From the NCBI GenBank assembly GCA_024644775.1, contig JAHEHB010000073.1, positions 1 to 16,130 of the forward strand: 16,130 nt of DNA, in the 5' to 3' direction. Positions 8,701 through 14,812 of this stretch are shown piece by piece; the first letter of the stretch is position 1; every line of letters begins with the position of its first letter. A program made the position numbers and the translations under genes. The stretch comes from Deltaproteobacteria bacterium (GTDB lineage Bacteria > Desulfobacterota > Desulfobacteria > Desulfobacterales > SURF-15). Under the pieces are notes generated by a model. It did not search any database. It was not told the DNA's origin and worked only from the letters and a program-made list of their open reading frames with translations.

Positions 8701-8886
8701 GGTGGTGAAGCACAGGCACCAATGGCCCGGGCGATTATCGGCGGCCTGGTCAGCTCAAACCTGATTACCCTAGTGGTGGTGCCCACCGTATATGCGCTGT
8801 TTGAACGCAGGAAGTTAAAGGAAGATGCGGAAAAAACGCCGGATCCCCCCCACCCCGAAGACTCATTGCACGAGGAACCGGCATGA
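5746..8886 (+). CDS. RND-superfamily efflux pump, AcrB-like inner-membrane permease
   Basis: The 1046-aa length and internally duplicated layout are those of hydrophobe/amphiphile RND pumps. TM1 (about 10-28) is followed by a large periplasmic loop, TM2-6 at about 335-485, a second TM at about 535-552, a second loop, and TM8-12 at about 865-1025. Substrates are expelled using the proton gradient. In TM4 the relay motif is MLVDNAIVVLENI, giving D398 N399 where AcrB has D407 D408. In TM10 it is GIAVNNAILLVD, with N930 where AcrB has K940. This VDN/VNN form is common in a broad RND branch, so the pump is probably functional, but its substrate cannot be read from it. No outer-membrane factor gene follows, so an unlinked TolC-like channel is inferred. 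Confidence 0.94.
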   Translation: MNISRFAVRRPVLTVMASLIIIIVGGVSLRRLPIDLMPDITYPTLSISTEYENASSEEVEELITRTIEEAMSAVPGVEEVTSVSAEGRSSVRVTFSWGTNLDAAADDIRDRLDRVIPRLPEDAERPRLRKFDLAAFPILILGASSNLDPIQVRHIIDHQIKNRIERIPGVASLNIRGGLDREIHVNLNAEKLKALGLPIDQILSRIKEENINLPAGTIEQGQLDVTIRTPGIYNNLNELENTVVAIREGVPIQLKEIATIEDAWEKVTRIVRVNGRSGVRMSVSKQSGKNTVEVATGVLKEIEKVNRDFPQIQIIPIIDTSDYIQRSITNVGATILYGGALAVFVLLLFLRNIPSTAVIATTIPISVIATFSLMYFNGFTLNLMTLGGLALGVGMLVDNAIVVLENIYRLRESGQDPEAAAVHGSQEVMAAVVASTLTTLVVFLPLIFVRGMSGIMFKQLSYVVCFSLGCSLAVALTLVPMLASRIRSPVTLESGNKSSRGGRIFRLSGRFFVGMEKEYGNLLGFCLNHRILTLGGALLLLVGCLYLIPLVGVELMPDTDQSEVRVYAEMAVGTRLDLVDASFKKIEAIVKREVPEIRNTVAFIGGSSWRARGSNAGEMRIALKPVRKRTRSSDQIASDLRKKLMFLPGVKVRTRPGRGLFLLRIGTAGSERVQVEVRGHDLEISDALARRVLEVVESVDGVTDAKMSRETGTPEELIIVDRQKAADMRLTVSKIANMLQTVLSGSSAGNYREGGNEYRILVKLKEAEKKDLRDILDLPITNADGDSVILRNVVQIRPRRGPVLIERKDQERVVYVTANISGRDMGSILTDIRDGFRTVPVPRDFSILFGGDYEEQQKAFRELLTSFVLALVLVYMVMASLYESLRYPFVVMFSVPLAAIGVILMLFLTDTTFNVQSYIGCIMLGGIAVNNAILLVDHINLLRRRDGFPLREAIEEAGRRRLRPILMTAMTTILAMTPLAIGMGEGGEAQAPMARAIIGGLVSSNLITLVVVPTVYALFERRKLKEDAEKTPDPPHPEDSLHEEPA

Positions 8887-8932
8887 AGCTTACTAATATG
8901 AAACTCCGCCTGGCCGAAACAGTGAAAAGACT

Positions 8933-9155
8933 GAACGTCGAACATCGAACGTCCAACATCGAACATCCAATATTGGTGGCGCTGCGCTTTATCTAATTTT
9001 AAAACAAGCAAACCGCAAAATACTTAACCGCAAAATTTCGAAGGATATATTCGCTCCCGGCCTTCGTAGCCACTTCGGCGGAGTAGGCTTACTCAGTATT
9101 TTTTTAAATTGACAGAATACAATATTCGACGTTGGACGTTCGATGTTCGACGTTC
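8933..9155. repeat. Inverted repeat with arms of 7-base tandem units
   Basis: The left arm 8933-8974 is six 7-mers: GAACGTC, GAACATC, GAACGTC, CAACATC, GAACATC, CAATATT. The right arm 9121-9155, reverse-complemented, is five: GAACGTC, GAACATC, GAACGTC, CAACGTC, GAATATT. The outer four units match at 27 of 28 bases, and one unit has been gained or lost toward the middle. The transcript could form a long hairpin with a 146-base loop. Such families of short-period inverted repeats recur in deltaproteobacterial intergenic DNA as I remember it, with no established function. Confidence 0.88.
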
Positions 9156-9158
9156 ATT

Positions 9159-9187
9159 AGTTTCTTTTTCGATTAAACTGGCCGCTT
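9159..9187. repeat. Dispersed 29-base repeat, copy 2
   Basis: This copy is identical to 1292-1320 over 29 bases. It begins three bases after the right arm of the inverted repeat ends at 9155. The following bases can form a small stem (CCGCT with AGCGG), as in copy 1, although the loop sequence differs. Confidence 0.9.
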
Positions 9188-9217
9188 CGGTGACCAGCGG
9201 TGGCGTTGAACTGGTAA

Positions 9218-10519
9218 TTACCCCGATTTATCAAAAAGAGGATGTCGTGGCGATTTCATGTATAACCACATGACCCCGGTCACAAGGAAAATCACCGTAA
9301 ACAGGGAAAAGGGGAAACTGTAGCTTCCGAAAACGTCGAAACAGATCGCTGCGAAAATGGGGCCGATTGCGTTGGCAGTGAATCGGAACGGGCTTGAAAT
9401 GCTGTAAATACTCCCCATAGATGTTCGACCATAGAATTCTGCCCAAACCATGGCCATTACCGGCAACCTGCCACCGTGCAGGACACCGTGACATGCGGCA
9501 ATAACGAAAAGGGAGCTGGTTCCAAACGATGTGGGTACGTTGCTTTGAACAGTCGCAAACAGAAACAAAAATATCAGGCCACTACCAAAACCGTTTATCG
9601 CAAGCAGGACTTGTATTCGAACCTTCTCTGCCAAAAACCCCCATAAAATGGTTCCCAGGGCGCCAAAGACTGCGATGATACTGAGCACCAATACTGCCGA
9701 TACCTGATTAACACCATGGTCTGTCATGAACGGAAAGAGATGAAAATTGATTCCTGCCTGGGTAAATGTTATCAAGCTGCTGAGAAATGTTAATGCCCAA
9801 AAAACCACAGTATGGGTTGCCTGAACCCGTGTCCAAACCGGTTCAGGTATTGAATCCGATCCTTCGAACTTCCCTCTTTCCGACACTTCGATACCATTAT
9901 CTTTGGCGTAAGCCGGATGTTCTCCATCCGGCTGCAAACCGACATCTTCTGGTTTTCTGCGAAGAAATAGCAAAGAAGGAATACCCGATATGAAAAAGAC
10001 AATGACCCCCAACGCGGCCCACGCCGTTCGCCAGCCGTAGGTGAGGATAGCAAATTGGACGAAGGCCGGCAGCACTGCCGACCCAAAGCGCGGTCCCAAC
10101 CACGCAATACCCATCGCCCTTCCTCTACGGCGGATAAACCAGTTTGCCACCGTAACGGAAATGACGAGACTTAACGCACCGACAGCAATCATTCTGCCCA
10201 CGCCAAAGAACAAGTACAGCTGCCAAATATGGTTCAGAAGGGCCATGCAAACCAGACCGGTGCTTAAAATCAATACACCAAAGAAGGCTACCATTCTCGG
10301 TCCGTGGCGGTCCAAAACCGGACCTAAAAACGGGGACAGGATGCCGGCGCTTATGGAACCAAACGCCATAGCCCCTGAAACAGCCGCTCGGCTCCATCCG
10401 AATTCACCGACCATCGGTTTAAGAAACACCGAGAGAATATTCTGGAACGCACCGGCTTCGGTAGCGCCAATGAGAAAGGCGACGCCGACAATCGTCCAAC
10501 CATAAAAAGGTTTGCGCAA
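9218..10519 (-). CDS. MFS transporter, monocarboxylate / oxalate-formate antiporter-like
   Basis: The 433-aa protein has about 12 hydrophobic segments and begins RKPFYGWTIVGVAFLIGATEAG, typical of the monocarboxylate-porter/OxlT-like MFS branch. The loop after TM2 has GPVLDRHGPRMV, the MFS signature. A hydrophilic central loop follows TM6 (about residues 190-225). The family moves small organic anions; the actual substrate is not readable. The start codon is TTG at 10519-10517: AAAGGA lies 5 bases upstream, and the family N-terminus begins exactly there. The gene follows the FAH-family gene by 106 bases on the same strand, so co-transcription is likely. Its role may be uptake of the acid processed by that enzyme. 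Confidence 0.88.
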   Translation of the reverse strand: MRKPFYGWTIVGVAFLIGATEAGAFQNILSVFLKPMVGEFGWSRAAVSGAMAFGSISAGILSPFLGPVLDRHGPRMVAFFGVLILSTGLVCMALLNHIWQLYLFFGVGRMIAVGALSLVISVTVANWFIRRRGRAMGIAWLGPRFGSAVLPAFVQFAILTYGWRTAWAALGVIVFFISGIPSLLFLRRKPEDVGLQPDGEHPAYAKDNGIEVSERGKFEGSDSIPEPVWTRVQATHTVVFWALTFLSSLITFTQAGINFHLFPFMTDHGVNQVSAVLVLSIIAVFGALGTILWGFLAEKVRIQVLLAINGFGSGLIFLFLFATVQSNVPTSFGTSSLFVIAACHGVLHGGRLPVMAMVWAEFYGRTSMGSIYSISSPFRFTANAIGPIFAAICFDVFGSYSFPFSLFTVIFLVTGVMWLYMKSPRHPLFDKSG

Positions 10520-10625
10520 TTATATCCTTTCTGATTTTTTGACAGGATTCGCTTAATTCGTACTAAACAGACAAGAGCGTAAAAAAGTCTGACCCAGAAG
10601 ACCCGGCTTTCTAAGTTCAAATAAA
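10520..10625 (-). terminator. Weak stem followed by a T-run between the FAH and MFS genes
   Basis: On the minus strand the sequence TCTGGGTCAGACTTTTTT occurs around 10581-10598, a 4-bp stem (TCTG/CAGA) next to six Ts. Further on, CAGAC (10587-10591) and GTCTG (10568-10572) could form an alternative 5-bp stem. The stems are too weak for a confident terminator. They might give partial termination or attenuation between two genes of one operon. Confidence 0.2.
10525..10530 (-). promoter_or_regulatory. Ribosome binding site deciding the TTG start of the MFS gene
   Basis: Minus-strand AAAGGA lies 5 bases before TTG at 10519. The next in-frame ATG lies well inside TM segments, so the TTG is the start best supported by site and by protein family. 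Confidence 0.7.
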
Positions 10626-11387
10626 TCAGGTCTCAGCCTCAACCCGGTTTGTGAGTACCCCAATACCGTCAACACTGACTTCCACCACATCCCCCGGAAC
10701 GATGGGGCTCACCCCTACCGGCGTACCGGTACTGATGATATCGCCGGGGTAAAACGTCATGCACTGGGATAGATAGTGGATCAAAAATGCAATAGAAAAC
10801 ATCATACTTCCGGTATTGCCATCCTGAACTTGTTTTCCGTTTACGAATGTTTTCACCGTAAGATTCAAGGGATCCAGATCGGTTGCGATACAAGGTCCGA
10901 ATGCCCCAAACGTGTCGAAACCCTTTGCTCTGGTTAGCTGGCCTTGGGCGGTGGAAAGGATTCTTTCCGTAACGTCATTAAAACAGGTGTAGCCCAAAAC
11001 GTGGTTCAAAGCGTCCGCTTCAGGGACGTTTTTGATTCTATTTTTAACGACCACCGCCACCTCTCCCTCATAATCGACTTGTTTGGCGATTTTCGGATAG
11101 AGGATCGCATCACCAGGGCCGATAATGGCGGTGGGAGGTTTCATGAAATGACTCGGAAATTCGGGGGGATGTGCGCCAACCTCTTCGATGTGGTCTCGAT
11201 AATTTAACCCGACACACAGGATTTTTGAAGGTTCAACCGGCGTTAGCAACCGCACATCATCGACGTTGTGTTTAACATTTGTTACCGTGTACTCACCGAA
11301 GATGGCGCCTTTAATTTCTTGAACACTGCTTTCTTCCAAAATCCCGAAGCTTTCATGATCATTTACTTGGTATCGAACGAATTTCAT
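10626..11387 (-). CDS. Fumarylacetoacetate hydrolase (FAH) family protein
   Basis: The 253-aa protein has the short single-domain FAH form (FAHD1/YcgM/HpcE-like). Visible signatures are LNYRDH at 61-66, the metal ligands E107 and E109 (in DYEGEVAVV) and D138 (in CFNDVT), a lysine in RAKGFDTFGAFGP, and STGTPVGV at 219-226. Members are Mg-dependent enzymes acting on diketo acids: fumarylpyruvate or acylpyruvate hydrolysis, oxaloacetate decarboxylation or tautomerisation, or homoprotocatechuate-pathway decarboxylation/isomerisation. The substrate cannot be decided here. A strong AGGAGGT (11395-11401, minus) lies 7 bases before ATG. The MFS transporter gene follows, which suggests transport and processing of one compound. 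It is divergent from pepF over 123 bp. Confidence 0.92.
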   Translation of the reverse strand: MKFVRYQVNDHESFGILEESSVQEIKGAIFGEYTVTNVKHNVDDVRLLTPVEPSKILCVGLNYRDHIEEVGAHPPEFPSHFMKPPTAIIGPGDAILYPKIAKQVDYEGEVAVVVKNRIKNVPEADALNHVLGYTCFNDVTERILSTAQGQLTRAKGFDTFGAFGPCIATDLDPLNLTVKTFVNGKQVQDGNTGSMMFSIAFLIHYLSQCMTFYPGDIISTGTPVGVSPIVPGDVVEVSVDGIGVLTNRVEAET

Positions 11388-11394
11388 GGTATTT

Positions 11395-11401
11395 ACCTCC
11401 T
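11395..11401 (-). promoter_or_regulatory. Strong ribosome binding site of the FAH-family gene
   Basis: Minus-strand AGGAGGT with 7-base spacing to the ATG at 11387 is a near-consensus site. It implies strong translation and confirms the start. Confidence 0.8.
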
Positions 11402-11495
11402 AATTTTTTAGAATAGATGCTGCTTATTATCATCTTGGTTATCTGGGAACAAGTCCATCAAATACCTGAAGATTATTTGGCTAAACGACTTTTCT

Positions 11496-11502
11496 GAAAG
11501 GA
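11496..11502 (+). promoter_or_regulatory. Ribosome binding site deciding the pepF start
   Basis: GAAAGGA ends 8 bases before the ATG at 11511 and only 2 bases before the ATG at 11505. The spacing favours 11511. Confidence 0.65.
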
Positions 11503-11510
11503 TAATGGAA

Positions 11511-13322
11511 ATGACAAAGAGAACCATTCCTGCACGAAAGGATATTCCAGACGGACATCAGTGGGATCTGACACCGCTTTTTGATTCGGATACATCATGG
11601 GAATCTCTCTACAAACAAATCGAAAAGGAGATTGAATCTTATGCGACATATAAGGGCAGGTTGAACGACGCAATCACCGTCTTTAAGAATGCCGTGGAAT
11701 TTCACCTGTCCGTCCAAAGAAACGTCGAAAAACTGTACACATATGCTCACCTAAAAAGCGACGAAGATAAATCAAATCAGCATTATTTGGGATTATTTCA
11801 AAAAGCGATTAACCTGTTCACGCGAGCATCTGAACTTTCCAGTTTTATGACACCTGAAATTCAATCCATACCGGATGATATCATGAGTCGTTATTTGGAA
11901 GATGATTCGCTAAGCGATTATCGTTTCTATCTTCACAAGGTTCTAAGATACAAACCTCATACATATGATGAAAAGATCGAAAGGATACTTGCATTGAGTC
12001 GGGATGTCACCCAAGCGCCTTCACAGGTTTTCGGGCAGCTCGACAATGTCGATCTACGGTTTGGCACATTGGTGGACGAGACCGGAACAGAGATTGAACT
12101 GAGCCACGGTAACTTTCTAACATTTCTCATCAGCCCCCAAAGGGAAGTTAGAAAAAAAGCCTTTCATCAATACTACAGCGCCTATGACGACCACAAAAAC
12201 ACATTGGCGACACTCCACTCATACGCCATAAAAAAAGACCAGTTCTACGCGAAGGTAAGAAATTTCACAACCTGTAGATCCGCCGCATTGTTTGTCGATG
12301 ACGTACCGGAGACGGTTTATGATAACCTCATCAAGACAGTTAAGAAAAACCTCGAACCGTTTTTTAAATATTTAACGTTTCGTAAACAAGCACTCGGCCT
12401 GGAAAAACTTCATCACTACGACACGTATGTTCCGATTCTGAGGAATATCGAATTTCATATGACTTATGAAGAAGCCGTAAATGTGATTGAAGCCGCATTG
12501 TCGCCGCTGGGAGAATCCTACACACATACACTTAAGGAAGGATTATTGGGTGGATGGGTTGACCGGTATGAAAACCGTGGCAAAAGAAGCGGCGCCTATT
12601 CTTCGGGATGTTATGATTCGCCCCCTTACATTCTATTGAATTATGAAGATAGAAACATCAACAGTTTATATACGCTCATTCATGAAGCCGGCCATTCCAT
12701 GCATTCCCATTATTCCAAAGTGTATCAGCCCTATGTGGATTATGAATACACCATATTTGTCGCTGAGGTTGCCTCCACATTTAATGAAGATCTCTTAAGT
12801 CGTCATCTACTCAACTACTATGAAGATAACCCCAAGATGAAAGTCTATATCTTGAATCGAGAAATTGACAACATTCGAGCAACCCTTATCCGCCAGTCCA
12901 TGTTCGCTGAATTCGAAATGATCACCCATGGGATGATTGAAGAGAATAAGCCCTTAACGCTCGAGGTTATTCGGGATCAATATCGAAAACTGATAGAGAT
13001 ATACTTTGGCAATACGATGATAGTCGATCCTGAGTTGGAGCTTGAGTGCCTGCGAATTCCGCATTTCTATTCTGCGTTTTACGTCTATAAGTATGCCACC
13101 GGTGTTTCTGCTGCCATTGCCCTTGCCGACAAGGTCGTTCAAGAGGGTGAAACTGCAAGGGATGCCTACCTAAATTTCCTCAAGCTTGGCGGCAGTAAAT
13201 TCCCATTGGATGAGCTGTTGGAAGCTGGGGTGGATATGGGATCGCCGGAACCGGTAAAACAAGCCCTCGCCCATTTTGAACAATTGGTCGATCAACTCAT
13301 CGAAGTATATGAAAGGCTTTAG
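11511..13322 (+). CDS. pepF: Oligoendopeptidase F (M3B zinc metallopeptidase)
   Basis: From the chosen ATG the protein is 603 aa, the normal PepF length. The zinc-binding HEXXH is HEAGH, encoded at 12681-12695, with the third ligand the Glu of FVAEVAST about 25 residues on. Conserved flanks include GAYSSGCYDSPPYILLNY before the motif and the C-terminal FYVYKYATG that shapes the substrate cleft. No signal peptide is present, so it acts in the cytoplasm, degrading oligopeptides. Two ATGs occur, at 11505 and 11511. GAAAGGA at 11496-11502 is only 2 bases from the first but 8 from the second, so 11511 is preferred. It is divergent from the FAH gene. Confidence 0.95.
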   Translation: MTKRTIPARKDIPDGHQWDLTPLFDSDTSWESLYKQIEKEIESYATYKGRLNDAITVFKNAVEFHLSVQRNVEKLYTYAHLKSDEDKSNQHYLGLFQKAINLFTRASELSSFMTPEIQSIPDDIMSRYLEDDSLSDYRFYLHKVLRYKPHTYDEKIERILALSRDVTQAPSQVFGQLDNVDLRFGTLVDETGTEIELSHGNFLTFLISPQREVRKKAFHQYYSAYDDHKNTLATLHSYAIKKDQFYAKVRNFTTCRSAALFVDDVPETVYDNLIKTVKKNLEPFFKYLTFRKQALGLEKLHHYDTYVPILRNIEFHMTYEEAVNVIEAALSPLGESYTHTLKEGLLGGWVDRYENRGKRSGAYSSGCYDSPPYILLNYEDRNINSLYTLIHEAGHSMHSHYSKVYQPYVDYEYTIFVAEVASTFNEDLLSRHLLNYYEDNPKMKVYILNREIDNIRATLIRQSMFAEFEMITHGMIEENKPLTLEVIRDQYRKLIEIYFGNTMIVDPELELECLRIPHFYSAFYVYKYATGVSAAIALADKVVQEGETARDAYLNFLKLGGSKFPLDELLEAGVDMGSPEPVKQALAHFEQLVDQLIEVYERL

Positions 13323-13502
13323 GGACTCGGAAAAAATAAAATATCCCGGATAGTGCACATATTTAGGATGGTAGATGGGGTATCTTATTTTCCCCGCGTC
13401 CCTTAGTGGTCACGCAGATGAAGCACATTTACAACGTTTTAAGGTCGATTTAAGTCTGGGGCTTGAAATGTCTGCCCGAACAAGATAACGTTTAGATGAT
13501 GC

Positions 13503-13548
13503 CGAAGATTTGATGAATTCGGCTTTTTACGAATTCATCAAATCTTCG
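13503..13548. promoter_or_regulatory. Perfect 19-bp inverted repeat upstream of the 143-aa gene
   Basis: CGAAGATTTGATGAATTCG (13503-13521) is exactly reverse-complemented at 13530-13548, with an 8-base loop (GCTTTTTA). The structure ends 17 bases before GAAGGAGG of the next gene. It is not followed directly by a T-run (next bases TTTGAGAACATTTTT), so it is a poor intrinsic terminator for pepF, whose stop is 180 bases away. An operator or an RNA hairpin in the leader is more likely. An open frame starting at 13510 runs through it, but that start is not believed. Confidence 0.8.
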
Positions 13549-13565
13549 TTTGAGAACATTTTTCA

Positions 13566-13573
13566 GAAGGAGG
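13566..13573 (+). promoter_or_regulatory. Ribosome binding site deciding the start of the 143-aa gene
   Basis: GAAGGAGG lies 5 bases before ATG at 13579. It is the strongest site on this strand in the window and rules out the upstream in-frame ATG at 13510. Confidence 0.85.
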
Positions 13574-13578
13574 CCGCG

Positions 13579-14010
13579 ATGAAATTTATCGGCGTGTTTG
13601 CACATTTAACCAACCAGGAAAAGACTTCAGAGACCGATAGACGATATGGTGAATTCAATTTAATGGTGGATGCGGAAACCGCCAAAGAAGCAGTCCATAT
13701 GTTCAAGAACCGGATCTTGGAGTTTCGAAGGAATAGCCGGTTTTTTGAAGGGATTTGCAGGATTTTCTTGGTTCAGCTATTCGAATTCGACGATTTTCCA
13801 AAAACCCGTGCAATGATGCTTAATTACAAATCGATTGCCGGAGATCCGGAAATGCCGATTATCAGTTGTACAGCTCCGACGGATCAGGGTGATTGGTGCA
13901 GCATCCACGATTGGCGAAACAATTGGCCGAATGTTGACGGGCAGATGGAGAAAATGTTTCTTGAGTTTAAAGAAGAGCTACCGAATGTAGAAATCAGCGA
14001 CACTCGATGA
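13579..14010 (+). CDS. Unrecognised 143-aa small cytoplasmic protein
   Basis: I do not recognise this family. With the start at 13579 the protein is 143 aa, with no signal peptide or membrane segment. It is fairly acidic and rich in aromatic residues (Phe and Trp, including DWCSIHDWRNNW). The order MKFIGVFAHLTN, then EFNLMVDAETAKEAVHMFKNRI, suggests strand, strand, then helix, as in small ferredoxin-like alpha/beta folds; this is inference from sequence pattern only. Three cysteines (in GICRIF, ISCTAP and DWCSIH) show no metal-binding spacing. A strong ribosome binding site and a perfect 19-bp hairpin precede it. The PHP-domain gene follows 46 bases later on the same strand, so the two may be co-expressed. 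Confidence 0.75.
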   Translation: MKFIGVFAHLTNQEKTSETDRRYGEFNLMVDAETAKEAVHMFKNRILEFRRNSRFFEGICRIFLVQLFEFDDFPKTRAMMLNYKSIAGDPEMPIISCTAPTDQGDWCSIHDWRNNWPNVDGQMEKMFLEFKEELPNVEISDTR

Positions 14011-14056
14011 TGGTAGAAGTATACCTCGGAAACGCAATCATACGCCTTAAAAAACA

Positions 14057-14812
14057 ATGCTCACCGTAGATCTTCATTCACATTCATTGTTTAGCACCTG
14101 TGGACTGCACACGGCGCTGGAAATGCTCACGAGAGCGAAGGCTTTAAAATTGAAAGCCTTCGCCATCACCGATCATGGACTGACTCTCAAGGGGTGTCTC
14201 AATAGTATTTTTTTTAAACGACTCATGGATCCCGTTCCAGGAATCCGCCTTCTGAAAGGCGTTGAGTGTAATTTGCTTGAAACGCCCGGGATCATCGATT
14301 GTCCGACCGAATTTCTACCTGACATGGATGTCGTTTTACTCGGCATTCACCATAATATCCAAAAGGGGTTGGGCCAGAGTAGATATACGGAAATGCTGTT
14401 AGAGGCAATGGAAAAAAATCCCTATGTGGACATCATCGCGCATCCCAATGTTTTAGGTTATGAGGTTGAGTTTGAGCCCGTTGCGAAAGCGGCCATCGGA
14501 TATGGGATGGTCTTGGAGTTAAACAACAGCAAGAGCGCGCTGGGCAAAACATCACCGAAAGCAACACAAGAATTGATTCTTGCCTGCAAACGCCTGGAAT
14601 GCCCGGTGGTTGTATCCTCGGATGCGCATGCGATCAATGAGATCGGTCAAGACACGGCCATTCGACCGATTCTCGAAAATTTAAAATTTCCAGAGGATCT
14701 GATCGTGAATAAGGACAAATCGTCGGCCATCGCGTTTATTGAAAAACGACGACAACTGAAGCAATGCTTTGATCACGACATACGATCGAATCCCAGAAAG
14801 GCTGCCCCCTAA
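14057..14812 (+). CDS. PHP-domain metal-dependent hydrolase (YcdX-like phosphoesterase)
   Basis: The 251-aa protein is a stand-alone PHP domain of the usual size. All expected metal ligands are visible: H7 and H9 (DLHSHS), H15-region residues replaced by the LFSTCG turn, D39-H40 (ITDHG), E70 (GVECNLL), H98 and H99 (GIHHN), H129 (IAHPN), and D189 and H191 (SSDAH). Such proteins bind two or three metals and cleave phosphoesters; E. coli YcdX is the comparison. The natural substrate is unknown. No ribosome binding site precedes ATG, and an in-frame TAA lies just upstream at 14048-14050, so this ATG is the earliest possible start. Translation may depend on coupling to the preceding gene. Its stop overlaps hflX on the other strand. 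Confidence 0.88.
   Translation: MLTVDLHSHSLFSTCGLHTALEMLTRAKALKLKAFAITDHGLTLKGCLNSIFFKRLMDPVPGIRLLKGVECNLLETPGIIDCPTEFLPDMDVVLLGIHHNIQKGLGQSRYTEMLLEAMEKNPYVDIIAHPNVLGYEVEFEPVAKAAIGYGMVLELNNSKSALGKTSPKATQELILACKRLECPVVVSSDAHAINEIGQDTAIRPILENLKFPEDLIVNKDKSSAIAFIEKRRQLKQCFDHDIRSNPRKAAP

Larger units (their letters stand above)
8887..9217. repeat. Noncoding repeat-rich region at the convergent pump / MFS gene junction
   Basis: There is no credible gene in these 331 bases. The region has a near-perfect inverted repeat made of 7-base units (8933-8974 with 9121-9155). Between the arms are two AACCGCAAAAT direct repeats (9011-9021 and 9026-9036) and a GC-richer block around 9055-9090 (CCTTCGTAGCC, GGCGGAGTAGG). 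Immediately after the right arm lies the second copy of the 29-base dispersed repeat (9159-9187). The layout parallels 1114-1360. Confidence 0.75.
13323..13578. other. Noncoding gap between pepF and the 143-aa gene
   Basis: Apart from the 19-bp inverted repeat at 13503-13548 and the ribosome binding site at 13566-13573, I see no gene, RNA motif or convincing terminator in these 256 bases. A short A-rich run follows the pepF stop (GGAAAAAATAAAATATCCC) without a stable stem. Confidence 0.5.

Noticed and set aside
8556..9011. 151-codon minus-strand open frame ending in the efflux pump and starting in the repeat region
   Set aside because: It is antisense to the conserved pump, and its N-terminal part is translated from the 7-base tandem repeat; no ribosome binding site or family resemblance.
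9011..9036. Two AACCGCAAAAT direct repeats as iterons or an origin
   Set aside because: Only two copies, and no replication initiator gene or DnaA-box cluster is present.
8933..9155. CRISPR-like repeat array
   Set aside because: Units are only 7 bases with no spacers between them, and the arms are inverted; no cas genes nearby.
13510..13578. In-frame extension of the 143-aa gene from an ATG at 13510
   Set aside because: The extension is encoded by the perfect hairpin, has no ribosome binding site, and the ATG at 13579 has GAAGGAGG at ideal spacing.
13503..13800. Cluster of four GAATTC sites
   Set aside because: Two belong to the inverted repeat and the others lie in AT-rich coding sequence; no restriction-modification genes are nearby, so it is likely incidental.
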